From assembly GCA_039192165.1 (NCBI GenBank), contig JBCCXD010000001.1, positions 186,001 to 250,000 of the forward strand: a stretch of DNA of 64,000 bases, written 5' to 3'. The position numbers were made by a program, and so were the translations under genes. Source of the stretch: Dinoroseobacter sp039192165 (GTDB lineage: Bacteria; Pseudomonadota; Alphaproteobacteria; Rhodobacterales; Rhodobacteraceae). Below the pieces are notes generated by a model. It saw only the letters and a list, made by a program, of their open reading frames with translations. It did no database searches and was not told the DNA's origin. Shown here piece by piece: positions 43,277 through 52,702 of this stretch (position 1 is the stretch's first letter; every line of letters starts with the position of its first letter).

Positions 43277-46200
43277 CTATTCCGCTGCCTGAGCCAAAGC
43301 CCCGGGTCTCGTGCGGAATGCTTGCCACATCTCTTCGCGACGCGTGTACATTGTTTCCACGGATGCGGCCTTCACTGGACCGAAGCCCCGTACCATGTCT
43401 GGCCATGCCAGGAGCGCGGCGGCGCTTTCGCTGCGATCAGGCGTCAGATCCTGAAGCACGCGCGCCACATCATCTTCATAGAGCTTGATCAGCTGACGCT
43501 CGATCTTGCGCTCCCCGGTATACCCGAAAGGATCAAAGGGTGTCCCGCGCAAAACCTTCAGTTTCGATAATGGCCCATAAAGCCGCTCGATACCCATCCC
43601 AAAAGGTCTTTTTTGCGGACGCCCATCCGGGCCAACTCTGGAAAAGAGCGGCGGCGCCAGATGATAGGTCAGCTTCAACTCGCCGTCGAACTCAGCACGC
43701 GCTTGTTCTGCAGTTTTGCGCAACAGGCGTGCGACCTCGTATTCGTCCTTGTACGCCAAAACTCTGAAGTAATTTTTGGCGACAACCTCGCGCAACTCGG
43801 GATCTGCCACGCCTTCAACGAGTGCGCGATAGCGTCTGGCCAGTCTGCGCGATTGGTAGGCGACCAGGTGGTTTTCGCGAAAAGAAATCATCTCTTCGAG
43901 CGTTTTGGGCTTCTTGGCAAGTGTCGCGCTACTTGCGCGCCGTGCAGCTTCGGGATGGATGACAGCCCACCTGCCGAACTGAAACGCCTCTTTATTGCGT
44001 TCCGGCGCGGCGCCGTTGAGCTCGATCGCGCGCCGGATCGCGTCCTCAGAGATCGGGATCAATCCGCGCTGCCAAGCCGCGCCGAACACCATCATGTTGG
44101 AGAAGATCGAGTCGCCCATAAGAGCCCGCGACAACTCGGTCGCATCAAACAGATCTAATCCTGCACCAACGCGGGCTTGAAGCGCGACCTCCAGATCATT
44201 GCCAGGTATCCGAAAATTTCTATCGCGGGCAAAGTCTCCGGTAATAATCTCATGGCTATTGATGACCGCCCCGGTGCGCCCCTGCGTCATAAGACCAAGT
44301 GTTTTTGCGCCTGCACTGACGACGAGATCTCCGCCGATCACGGTATCGGCCTCTCCAACCGAAACACGGATTGCGCTGATATCTTCGGCCCGGTCCGCAA
44401 GCCGGCAATGGATATGGACCGCGCCGCCTTTCTGCGCGAGCCCCGCCATTTCGATCATAGCGGCAGCTTTACCGTCCAGATGCGCCGCCATGGTCAGGAT
44501 CGCGCCGACGGTTACCACGCCGGTGCCACCGACCCCGGTGATCACCACATTTCGCGTGCCCTTGATCGCGGCGAAACGGGGTTGAGGGAGGTTTGGCAGA
44601 TCAATCTGAGCGGTTGCCGCCTTTCGCAGAGAAGCGCCCTTTACCGTCACAAAGGATGGACAAAACCCATTCAGGCACGAGAAGTCCTTATTGCAGGAAG
44701 ACTGGTCAACCGCGCGCTTTCTGCCCAGCTCGGTCTCCACCGGAACCAATGACACACAATTCGATTGCACCCCGCAATCTCCACAACCTTCGCAAACGTC
44801 TGTGTTGATAAACACCCGCTTGTCCGGATCCGGGAAAGACCCCCGTTTTCGCCGGCGGCGTTTTTCGGCAGCGCAGGTCTGGATGTAGAGAATTACCGAC
44901 ACCCCCTGAACCTTTTCCAAGGCTTGCTGAACCTCCATGAGGCTGGTGCGCTCGCTTCGGGGCAAGTCCGACGGAAACGATGAAAAATCAATCTCTTCCT
45001 TCTCGTCGTAGACAAGATGTATATGCTCGATTCCGATCCCTTTCAGTTCCCACGCGATGCGGTCCGCGGTCAGGTCCCCGTCGTTCTTCTGTCCACCGGT
45101 CATGGCAACAGCATCATTGAAAAGGATCTTGTAGGTGATGTTAGCGCCGGACTGATGCGCGGCGCGGATCGCCTGAATTCCGGAATGATTGTAGGTGCCG
45201 TCGCCGAGGTTCTGAAAAACGTGCGGACGGGTCGAGAACTTACCTTCTCCGATCCAGTTGGCGCCCTCACCCCCCATATGCGTAAATCCGGCCGTATCCC
45301 GGTCCATCCAGAGCGCCATGTAGTGACACCCTATGCCAGCAAAGGCATGCGCGCCGTCGGGCACTTTGGTAGAGGTATTGTGAGGGCAGCCCGAACAGAA
45401 GTATGGAGTGCGCTTGGCGATTTCAGGCGCATTGTCCGCACGTCGGGCGTCGTGAAGGCGGGCAAGGGCCTCCCTTAGCTCCTCTGAATCCCGACCTTCT
45501 TCGATCAGGATGTTCCCGATCTTCTCGGCGATCATAACCGGATCAAGAGCCCCCCAGGCCGGAAACACCATGTCTCCACGGTCATTTGAACCGCCAACGA
45601 CGCGACGTCCCTGGCGATTGTTAAAGATGGCCTCCTTAACCTGCACCTCGAGCAGCTTTCGCTTTTCTTCGACCACGACGACCAGATCAAGGCCGTCCGC
45701 CCAGGCGTTGAAACCGTTTGTGTCCAGCGGCCAGGTCATGCCCACCTTGTATGTGGTCACGCCAAGGCGATCCGCAGCCGCTTCATCGAGTCCCAGAAGT
45801 TCAAGCGCGTGGGTCAGGTCCAGCCAGTTCTTACCCGCTGCCAGAAACCCGATCTTGGCGCCGGGCTTTCCCCAAACACGCCTGTCTATTTTATTTGCGT
45901 TTCCAAATGCTTCAGCTGCATATCGCTTGTAACGGATGAGGCGCTCTTCCTGCGGCGTCCAGTGATCCACCAAACGAATATTTAGCCCTCCTTCGGGCAT
46001 CTCGAACGCTGGCGTGAAAAACCGCATGCGATCCGGGTGACCATCAACGACCGCGGTGGCCTCCACGGTGTCTTTCATGGCCTTCAATCCGACCCAAACT
46101 CCCGCAAACCGGCTCAGAGCCCAGCCAAACAGACCATAGTCCAGTATTTCCTGAACCCCCGCAGGCGATAAAACCGGCATGTAGGCGTCGAGCAATGCAG

Positions 46201-46681
46201 TGTCCGACTGGTGACAGGTTGTGGAGCTTTCACCGGTGTGATCATCCCCCATGACGAACAGCACACCCCCGTGGGACGATGTACCTGCAAGATTGGCATG
46301 CTTCATGACATCGCCGGTCCGGTCGACGCCGGGGCCCTTGCCGTACCAAAGCCCGTAGACACCGTCATGGCGGCCCTCGCCGCGCAATTCTGCCTGCTGC
46401 GTACCCCAGAGCGCAGTGGCCGCTAGGTCTTCATTCAGCCCCGGCTCGAACGTTACCTGAGCGCGTTTCAGCAGATCCTGTGCCCGGCTCATCTGCATAT
46501 CCACAGCGCCCAGGGGCGACCCACGATAACCAGTGACATAGCCTGCTGTGTTCAGGCCCGCTGCTCTGTCGCGCGCCGCTTGCATCAGGCAAAGTCGGAC
46601 CAGCGCCTGCGTGCCGTTCAAAAGAACCGGCGTTTTGGACAAATCAAACCGGTCGCTGAGTGAGATGTTCTGCAAACTCAC
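43277..46681 (-). CDS. Indolepyruvate ferredoxin oxidoreductase family protein (fused alpha/gamma subunits)
   Basis: 1134 residues on one chain. An N-terminal TPP-domain region (GTQALVRLCLMQAARDRAAG, then a TPP-binding block GIGCHYMALWMDRDTAGFTH) is followed by a ferredoxin-like CEGCGDCGVQSNCVS near residue 640, then a gamma domain (NVVITGVGGTGVVTVGAILT). It should decarboxylate 2-oxoacids from aromatic or other amino acids to acyl-CoA and reduce ferredoxin. GTG start with GGAGGTG five nt upstream. A divergent LysR gene follows 154 nt away. Confidence 0.9.
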   Translation of the reverse strand: MSLQNISLSDRFDLSKTPVLLNGTQALVRLCLMQAARDRAAGLNTAGYVTGYRGSPLGAVDMQMSRAQDLLKRAQVTFEPGLNEDLAATALWGTQQAELRGEGRHDGVYGLWYGKGPGVDRTGDVMKHANLAGTSSHGGVLFVMGDDHTGESSTTCHQSDTALLDAYMPVLSPAGVQEILDYGLFGWALSRFAGVWVGLKAMKDTVEATAVVDGHPDRMRFFTPAFEMPEGGLNIRLVDHWTPQEERLIRYKRYAAEAFGNANKIDRRVWGKPGAKIGFLAAGKNWLDLTHALELLGLDEAAADRLGVTTYKVGMTWPLDTNGFNAWADGLDLVVVVEEKRKLLEVQVKEAIFNNRQGRRVVGGSNDRGDMVFPAWGALDPVMIAEKIGNILIEEGRDSEELREALARLHDARRADNAPEIAKRTPYFCSGCPHNTSTKVPDGAHAFAGIGCHYMALWMDRDTAGFTHMGGEGANWIGEGKFSTRPHVFQNLGDGTYNHSGIQAIRAAHQSGANITYKILFNDAVAMTGGQKNDGDLTADRIAWELKGIGIEHIHLVYDEKEEIDFSSFPSDLPRSERTSLMEVQQALEKVQGVSVILYIQTCAAEKRRRRKRGSFPDPDKRVFINTDVCEGCGDCGVQSNCVSLVPVETELGRKRAVDQSSCNKDFSCLNGFCPSFVTVKGASLRKAATAQIDLPNLPQPRFAAIKGTRNVVITGVGGTGVVTVGAILTMAAHLDGKAAAMIEMAGLAQKGGAVHIHCRLADRAEDISAIRVSVGEADTVIGGDLVVSAGAKTLGLMTQGRTGAVINSHEIITGDFARDRNFRIPGNDLEVALQARVGAGLDLFDATELSRALMGDSIFSNMMVFGAAWQRGLIPISEDAIRRAIELNGAAPERNKEAFQFGRWAVIHPEAARRASSATLAKKPKTLEEMISFRENHLVAYQSRRLARRYRALVEGVADPELREVVAKNYFRVLAYKDEYEVARLLRKTAEQARAEFDGELKLTYHLAPPLFSRVGPDGRPQKRPFGMGIERLYGPLSKLKVLRGTPFDPFGYTGERKIERQLIKLYEDDVARVLQDLTPDRSESAAALLAWPDMVRGFGPVKAASVETMYTRREEMWQAFRTRPGALAQAAE

Positions 46682-46717
46682 GCCACACCTCCCGAGCTTG
46701 GATGAGCAAATTCAGTT

Positions 46718-46738
46718 TAGGTCAAAAATCCTGACCTA
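46718..46738. promoter_or_regulatory. Inverted repeat with a LysR box between the IOR and lysR genes
   Basis: TAGGTCA (46718-46724) and TGACCTA (46732-46738) are perfect 7-bp arms around a 7-nt A-rich spacer. They contain the LysR box T-N11-A. The site lies 37 nt from the IOR start and about 100 nt before the divergent lysR gene. Confidence 0.65.
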
Positions 46739-46834
46739 CAAAATCATTTTATTGTAACCGACTTGATTGCGTGATGGCCCCTGATAGCAGTAACTACATG
46801 TCGTAATACATGGGTTCAGGGACACGATCTGACT

Positions 46835-47737
46835 ATGGACTGGGACAAATTGCGAATCTTTCACGCTGTGGCCGATGCAGGCAGCCTGACCCATGCCGGT
46901 GACTCGCTGCACCTGAGCCAATCTGCCGTAAGCCGGCAAATTCGCGCGCTGGAGGAAAGCCTCAACACAACCCTTTTTCATCGCCACGCACGCGGTCTGA
47001 TACTCACCGAACAGGGTGAGCTGCTCTTTGATGCCACCAGCTCGATGTCTAAACGTCTTGATGCTGCATCGGCTCGGATCAGAGACAGCGAAGAAGAAGT
47101 CTTCGGGCAACTGCGCGTGACAACGACCATCGGATTTGGGTCGCTCTGGCTGGCTCCGCGCCTTTCGGCTCTGTACGAGAAATATCCCGATCTCAACGTC
47201 GACCTGATGCTTGAGGAACGCGTCTTGGACCTGCCAATGAGAGAGGCCGACGTCGCCATCCGAATGAAGGAGCCAAGTCAGGCAGACCTGATCCGTAAGA
47301 AGCTGATGACCATCCGGATGCGGCTCTACGCTTCGCCAAGCTATCTCGCCCAGAACGGCACACCGGACTCACCTTCGGAGCTCAACCAGCACCGGGTGAT
47401 TTGCCAGAATTCAGACAGTGCTCAAGTCTCCGCAGGGCAACTGCTTGTTCAGGAGATTTTCAGCCATGAAGTCACCCATTCCCTTATGGTGAACAACTAT
47501 TTCGGGGTTCTTCAGGCGGTTATCTCCGATCTGGGGATCGGAGTTCTCCCGGATTATCTTACACACGACTTTCCCAATCTTGTGCAGGTATTGCCCGATC
47601 TTGAGTCGAACGATGTGCCGGTTTTTCTCGCCTATCCTGAAGAATTGCGCCACTCGCGCCGCATTGAAGCATTCCGCGACTTTGTCAGCGACGAGGTGAT
47701 TGCCTATCGGCGCGCCCGGCGCAACGAAGTCGCTTGA
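46835..47737 (+). CDS. LysR family transcriptional regulator (divergent from IOR)
   Basis: 300 residues with an N-terminal HTH (FHAVADAGSLTHAGDSLHLS, SQSAVSRQIRALEESLNTTL) and a substrate domain (LRVTTTIGFGSLWLAPRLSA, then GVLQAVISDLGIGVLPDYLT). It probably senses a ligand and controls the divergent IOR gene through the 46718-46738 palindrome; ligand unknown. Confidence 0.9.
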   Translation: MDWDKLRIFHAVADAGSLTHAGDSLHLSQSAVSRQIRALEESLNTTLFHRHARGLILTEQGELLFDATSSMSKRLDAASARIRDSEEEVFGQLRVTTTIGFGSLWLAPRLSALYEKYPDLNVDLMLEERVLDLPMREADVAIRMKEPSQADLIRKKLMTIRMRLYASPSYLAQNGTPDSPSELNQHRVICQNSDSAQVSAGQLLVQEIFSHEVTHSLMVNNYFGVLQAVISDLGIGVLPDYLTHDFPNLVQVLPDLESNDVPVFLAYPEELRHSRRIEAFRDFVSDEVIAYRRARRNEVA

Positions 47738-47828
47738 GGCATGCGCCTACCGCATAACGGGAATGCGGGCGAAAAGTGTTTTTCTTTCTTGAACGATTCT
47801 TAGGCACGGACTACCTCAAATGCATAAC

Positions 47829-47844
47829 GAAGCAGCGATGCTTC
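47829..47844 (+). terminator. Tetraloop hairpin downstream of lysR
   Basis: GAAGCA (47829-47834) pairs with TGCTTC (47839-47844) around a GCGA tetraloop (a stable GNRA type), followed by a weak TTTAT. It lies 92 nt after the lysR stop and before the stronger terminator at 47868. Confidence 0.3.
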
Positions 47845-47867
47845 TTTATACCTCCCTGTTGGACTTC

Positions 47868-47896
47868 GGCCGAGCTTCGTCTCGGCCATTTTTTTT
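47868..47896 (+). terminator. Rho-independent terminator downstream of lysR
   Basis: GGCCGAG (47868-47874) pairs with CTCGGCC (47881-47887) around CTTCGT; A then eight T follow. It points in the lysR direction and separates it from the convergent ABC exporter gene. Confidence 0.75.
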
Positions 47897-47935
47897 GGCC
47901 GAACGTCCGCCAAGATGCTGATTAGGCTTTTCAGA

Positions 47936-49777
47936 TCAGGCCGCGTCGGTCTCTTCAGCCATCTGGCGCGTCCATAGTGACGCGTAGCGGCCCGATTTTG
48001 CGAGCAGTTCGGCGTGCGTTCCCTGCTCTGCAATCCGTCCCGTTTCAAGAACAACAATCAGATCCGCATCCGCGATGGTGGACAGACGGTGCGCAATAGT
48101 GATCACCGTTCGCCCCTGCCCCATATCACGCAGGCTGTCCTGAATGTCTTTTTCTGTCTCGGTGTCGAGCGCCGAGGTTGCCTCGTCCAGCAGAAGGATT
48201 GGCGGGTCTTTCAGCAGCGTGCGGGCAATTCCTACGCGCTGTTTCTCACCACCGGATAACTTCAGCCCGCGCTCGCCCACCTGGGTGTCGTAGCCATCCG
48301 GAAGGCCCGTGATGAAGTCATGGATTTTGGCGGCTTTGGCAGCAGCCTCAACCTCGCCCCAGGTGGCTTCGGGTCGACCGTAGGCGATGTTGTAGCGGAT
48401 CGAGTCATTGAACAAGACTGTGTCCTGCGGCACCACACCGATCTGCGCGTGAAGGCTGTCCTGGGTGACGTCACGCACATCCTGCCCATCGATCTTCAAG
48501 GCTCCGGATGACACATCGTAAAACCGGAAGAGCAGCCGACCAATGGTCGACTTTCCAGAGCCTGACGGCCCGACAATTGCCACCCTTTGACCCGGAGCGA
48601 CCCTCAGGCTGATGCCATTCAGAATTGGCCGGCTTTGATCGTACCCGAAATACACGTCTTCAAGGACCACTTCGCCCCCTGCTACCGCAATGGGCAATGC
48701 ACCTGGCTTGTCGCTGACCTCGGACGGTTGATCCAGAAGATCGAACATATCGCCCATATCGATCAAAGCCTGGCGGATTTCACGATAAACCGTTCCAAGA
48801 AAGTTCAGCGGCTGGGTGATCTGCAGCATGTATGCATTGACCATCACGAAATCGCCTACGGTCAGGGTGCCGTTCTGGACGCCAAGCGCGGCCATGACCA
48901 TGACACCCACAAGACCAGCGGTAATAATTATCGCCTGCCCAAAGTTCAGAAACCCCAGCGAGTAAGAGGTGCGCAGCGCTGCCTGTGCATACTGCTCCAT
49001 CGAACTGTCATAGCGTGCGGCCTCACGGCCTTCGGCGCCAAAATACTTGACCGTCTCGAAGTTTAGCAGGCTGTCTATCGCTTTCTGATTGGCGTCCGTA
49101 TCCTGCTTGTTCATCTCGCGCCGGATACGCACTCTCCATTCGGTGACCTTGAAAGTGAACGCCACATAAACCGCTATCGTGACGGCCACGACCAGAAGGT
49201 AGGACACGTCAAAATACAACGTCAGAATGACTGCGATCATCCCAAGTTCAAGTATCAAGGGGCCTATGGAAAACAGCAGGAACCGAAGCAGAAATTCGAC
49301 CCCTTTCACGCCGCGCTCGATGATCCGGCTCAAACCACCGGTTTTGCGGGTGATGTGGTAGCGCATGGAGAGCCGGTGGATATGGGTAAAGGTCTCCAAC
49401 GCAAGCGCCCGCAAGGCTTGCTGGCCGACCTTCGCGAATATCATGTCGCGCAGCTGTTGAAATCCGATCGACATCAAACGTGCAGCACCATACGCCACGG
49501 TCAGTCCGACAGCGCCGATCGCCAGAAGCGTTGCCTCGTCTGCGTCTCCGGACAATGCGTCAACGGCAGTCTTGTAGAGAAACGGGGTCCCGACGGCGAC
49601 CAGCTTGGCCAGAAACAACGCGGCAAGCGACAGAACAACCCTGCGCTTTACCCAAGGTTTGTCCGAGGGCCAAAGATAGGGTGCAACCTTGCGGATAACG
49701 CGTATGCCGCTTTCGCGGGCTTCGGCATCGGTCGGAGCGGTTTTGCTTGCCGGGGCACGGCGTGGCGGGGTTTGCAT
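47936..49777 (-). CDS. Atm1-type ABC exporter (ABCB family, permease fused to ATPase)
   Basis: 613 residues: six membrane helices (from about 45 to 330), then an ATPase with Walker A GPSGSGKSTIGRLLFRFYDV, signature LSGGEKQRVGIARTLL and LLLDEATSALDTETEKD. The N-terminal segment and the region around SMRYHITRKTGGLSRIIERG match the Atm1/HMT1 group of glutathione-linked exporters that export glutathione-persulfide or metal conjugates. It follows the LysM protein gene on the same strand (40-nt gap). Confidence 0.9.
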   Translation of the reverse strand: MQTPPRRAPASKTAPTDAEARESGIRVIRKVAPYLWPSDKPWVKRRVVLSLAALFLAKLVAVGTPFLYKTAVDALSGDADEATLLAIGAVGLTVAYGAARLMSIGFQQLRDMIFAKVGQQALRALALETFTHIHRLSMRYHITRKTGGLSRIIERGVKGVEFLLRFLLFSIGPLILELGMIAVILTLYFDVSYLLVVAVTIAVYVAFTFKVTEWRVRIRREMNKQDTDANQKAIDSLLNFETVKYFGAEGREAARYDSSMEQYAQAALRTSYSLGFLNFGQAIIITAGLVGVMVMAALGVQNGTLTVGDFVMVNAYMLQITQPLNFLGTVYREIRQALIDMGDMFDLLDQPSEVSDKPGALPIAVAGGEVVLEDVYFGYDQSRPILNGISLRVAPGQRVAIVGPSGSGKSTIGRLLFRFYDVSSGALKIDGQDVRDVTQDSLHAQIGVVPQDTVLFNDSIRYNIAYGRPEATWGEVEAAAKAAKIHDFITGLPDGYDTQVGERGLKLSGGEKQRVGIARTLLKDPPILLLDEATSALDTETEKDIQDSLRDMGQGRTVITIAHRLSTIADADLIVVLETGRIAEQGTHAELLAKSGRYASLWTRQMAEETDAA

Positions 49778-49817
49778 TACCGGAGTCTAGAATCTCAGAC
49801 AGAAAGAGACCAGCACA

Positions 49818-51383
49818 TCACTGCTGCGGCACAGAAAACACCTGGCCTGGGTAAATCAGGTCCGGATCGCGAATTTGAGCTTTGTTCGCCTCAAAAACAC
49901 GAACGTACTGGACCCCGTCCCCATAGTTTTCACGCGCAATCGCCCAAAGGGTGAAGCCAGGCTGCACAGTCACAATCCCGGCCGCCGCGCGCATGGGGCT
50001 TTCATTCCCGAGGATATCGGTTTCGTCGATCCCGACCTCGGCTTCTGCCACCTGCGTCGCGGCCGCGATTGCGCGCGGCCGCGTTACCCGCTCAAAAGGG
50101 GTCTCAAAGCGCGAGACAACCCGCCCGTTCTCACCGGTCTCGTCGGCACGCAGCGTGTAAACCCCAGCTTCGATCCCGGTGACGCGGCTACGCCACTCGC
50201 CTGTCGCGGCAACTGTCTCGGTTTGCGCGAGAATATTATCAAGATAGAGGCGGATGAAATTGCCAGGTTGAGCACGCCCGACAAGGATTACCTCCCCCTC
50301 CTCATCATAGGAGATTGTGTCTATCACAACATTGGGCGTGTCCGGCGCATCCGGTCGCGCAGGCGCAACAGAGGGACTTTGCGGAACAGCCCCATCGGGC
50401 GCCACAATGACGACCTGGGGCGTTGCATCCGGGCCAGGCAATGCCGCGATCTGCGTATCCTGCACAGGAACGGGTGCATCTGGTGTCTCGGCGACCGTCG
50501 GCGCTTCGGTTGCTATGGGCGCTGCCTGTTCTCCGGCCGCCGGTTGATCCTCAGCTCTGCTCGGTTCCACTGGCGCGCCTGGCGGTTCCAGTGCTGCAAT
50601 CTCAACATTTTCTTCCGTGTCGACAGCGCCGAAGGGGGCAACCAGCGCGGTCTGCTCTGACACAACTGGGGCTTCACCTTCACGAACGCTTTCCAGTGTC
50701 AGGGTGCGTGGGTCTTCCGAAGGGTCCAGCGACACCAACGCAACGAATGCACCGCTTGCGTCTGCTGAAGTTTCCGCGACAGAGACACCGTCAAGCAGAA
50801 TGCGAACCATACCACCGGCTTCCGCGCGACCAGCGATAACCGCATCCCCGCTCTCCTCGACCCGAACCACTTCAAAAATAGGGGCAACGTCCTCGTCGGC
50901 GGGTGCCACAAGCGTTGGGGTCTGTGGTTCTTCTTCCAACGGGGCATTGTCGGTTTCCGCAACAGCATCGCCGGATTGTGGTGTCGTATCCCGCGCACTC
51001 GCCACCGCTTCTGGCGCATCGGCAGGGCGCTCAGGCGCTGGTTCGGACACTTCCCGCGCTTCAGACGTCTCTACGCGCTCTGCCTGAGGGTCAGTCGTGG
51101 TTTGTGCTTGCTCCACCTCGTCTCCCGGCGCTGTCTGTTCGGGTTCGACAGGCTGGGGCGCAACAACCGGCGCGACTGGGGTATTGTCGGCGCTTTCCTC
51201 TGCTAGCACAGGCTCTTCCACCGGGGCGCCGGCATCGGTGGCAAGGGCGTCCTGAGCGTCGCGCGCCTGCTGGCTCCACCAGCCATACGCAAACGCCGCG
51301 ACAACGGCCAAACCGACGCCCGCTCCGATGGCAACGTTCCGTGACGCTCCGGACTGCTCCGAGTAAAACGCCCTTATGGACAT
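49818..51383 (-). CDS. LysM domain protein with Ig-like repeats (membrane anchored)
   Basis: 521 residues from the chosen start: an N-terminal hydrophobic helix (IGAGVGLAVVAAFAYGWW), a long acidic Ala/Pro/Glu/Thr-rich stretch, two similar Ig-like segments (VVRVEESGDAVIAGRAEAGG and TISYDEEGEVILVGRAQPGN, each with a strand-rich ~70-residue body) and a C-terminal LysM (TVQPGFTLWAIARENYGDG to the end). LysM binds GlcNAc in peptidoglycan; the rest probably spans the periplasm. Starts at 51413 (GTG), 51392 and 51383 (ATG) are all possible; the last has GGGG upstream. Confidence 0.85.
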   Translation of the reverse strand: MSIRAFYSEQSGASRNVAIGAGVGLAVVAAFAYGWWSQQARDAQDALATDAGAPVEEPVLAEESADNTPVAPVVAPQPVEPEQTAPGDEVEQAQTTTDPQAERVETSEAREVSEPAPERPADAPEAVASARDTTPQSGDAVAETDNAPLEEEPQTPTLVAPADEDVAPIFEVVRVEESGDAVIAGRAEAGGMVRILLDGVSVAETSADASGAFVALVSLDPSEDPRTLTLESVREGEAPVVSEQTALVAPFGAVDTEENVEIAALEPPGAPVEPSRAEDQPAAGEQAAPIATEAPTVAETPDAPVPVQDTQIAALPGPDATPQVVIVAPDGAVPQSPSVAPARPDAPDTPNVVIDTISYDEEGEVILVGRAQPGNFIRLYLDNILAQTETVAATGEWRSRVTGIEAGVYTLRADETGENGRVVSRFETPFERVTRPRAIAAATQVAEAEVGIDETDILGNESPMRAAAGIVTVQPGFTLWAIARENYGDGVQYVRVFEANKAQIRDPDLIYPGQVFSVPQQ

Positions 51384-51494
51384 AACCGACATCCCCAATC
51401 TTTTTTCCCGCACAGCTTTGCATGCGCTTGGGCTACCTTATCTAGCCTATTACAAGGGGAAAAGACCTAACCGACTCAGCCTGCTAGGTGCTCT

Positions 51495-52052
51495 ATGGCT
51501 TCAATTTGTGTGTATTGCGGCTCCCGTTTTGGGGCAGACCCAGCCTACAGGACCGATGCGGAACGGCTCGGGACCTGGATCGCGCAGAACGGCCATCAAC
51601 TGGTCTATGGCGCGGGCGATGTCGGCTTGATGGGCGCTGTGGCTAATGCCACGCAGGCCGCAAGCGGCGCGACATTCGGCGTGATACCGGTGCATTTGCT
51701 CGAACGCGAAATTGGCAAACGGGATTTATCGAGCTTCGTGGTCACAGAAACGATGCACGAGCGAAAGAAGGTCATGTTCATGAATTCTGACGCGATCGTC
51801 GTGCTGCCCGGAGGCGCAGGATCATTGGATGAGTTTTTTGAGGTCCTGACCTGGCGTCAGCTCGGGCTCCATGAAAAGCCGATTTTTCTATTAAATACGA
51901 ATGGGTACTGGGCACCGCTTGATGCTCTGCTGAAACATATCGTCGACAGCGAGTTCGCAGATGCATCGCTTTTGTCATTCTATGAGGCGGTGCCGGCCTA
52001 TGACGCTCTCATTGAACGCCTCACCACGATCTTTGCGAACAAACCCTCCTAA
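51495..52052 (+). CDS. LOG family protein (cytokinin riboside 5'-monophosphate phosphoribohydrolase-like)
   Basis: 185-residue TIGR00730/LOG protein. It has the nucleotide-binding CVYCGSRFGADPAYRTDAER and the hallmark PGGAGSLDEFFEVLTWRQLG (PGGxGTxxE). Plant LOG proteins release free cytokinin; bacterial relatives hydrolyse AMP-type nucleotides. It converges with eda with a 4-nt overlap. Confidence 0.9.
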   Translation: MASICVYCGSRFGADPAYRTDAERLGTWIAQNGHQLVYGAGDVGLMGAVANATQAASGATFGVIPVHLLEREIGKRDLSSFVVTETMHERKKVMFMNSDAIVVLPGGAGSLDEFFEVLTWRQLGLHEKPIFLLNTNGYWAPLDALLKHIVDSEFADASLLSFYEAVPAYDALIERLTTIFANKPS

Positions 52053-52690
52053 CTGCTGAGTGCAGCCGCTTCGCGCGCAAGCGCTTCGATCCCGGCCCAG
52101 TCGCCGGCTTCCATCATTGCCTTCGGCGCAACCCAGGAGCCGCCCACGCACAGCGTGTTCGACAGGCCCAGATACCCGGGCGCATTAGCCAGACTTACGC
52201 CCCCCGTGGGGCAGAAAGACACTTGGGGCAAAGGCGCACCAATAGACTTGAGCGCTTTTGCACCTCCGGAGGCTTCGGCCGGAAAAAACTTCTGAACCGT
52301 GTATCCACGCTCCAGCAGGTCCATGACTTCTGTTGCGGTGGCTGCCCCGGGCAACAGTGGCAGCGCCGCCTGCTCGCAGGCCGCCAGCAGTGTTCCTGTC
52401 GCGCCCGGAGAGACCCCGAATTGCGCCCCTGCTTCCTTGGCGGCTTCTACATCCGCTGGCGTCAGCAGCGTTCCCGCGCCCACGACGCCACCCGGAACAG
52501 CGGCCATCTGCCGGATCGCCTCGATGGCAACGGGTGTGCGCAAGGTGACCTCCAATGCCGGAAGACCTCCGGCAACCAGCGCTTCAGCCAAAGGACGCGC
52601 GTGGTCCAGATCTTCAATGACGAGCACTGGCACCACCGGTGCCAGACCGCAGATGTCTCGTGCCTTGGCGCTTGCCTGCGCTGGTGTCAT
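52049..52690 (-). CDS. eda: KHG/KDPG aldolase
   Basis: 213-residue class I aldolase splitting 2-keto-3-deoxy-6-phosphogluconate to pyruvate and glyceraldehyde 3-phosphate. The Schiff-base Lys is in VQKFFPAEASGGAKAL; VPVLVIEDLDHARPLAEALV and GAGTLLTPADVEAAKEAGAQ are also family segments. It lies 12 nt after edd on the same strand, so the Entner-Doudoroff pair is one unit. Confidence 0.95.
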   Translation of the reverse strand: MTPAQASAKARDICGLAPVVPVLVIEDLDHARPLAEALVAGGLPALEVTLRTPVAIEAIRQMAAVPGGVVGAGTLLTPADVEAAKEAGAQFGVSPGATGTLLAACEQAALPLLPGAATATEVMDLLERGYTVQKFFPAEASGGAKALKSIGAPLPQVSFCPTGGVSLANAPGYLGLSNTLCVGGSWVAPKAMMEAGDWAGIEALAREAAALSS

Positions 52691-52702
52691 GGGCGTGCTC
52701 CT

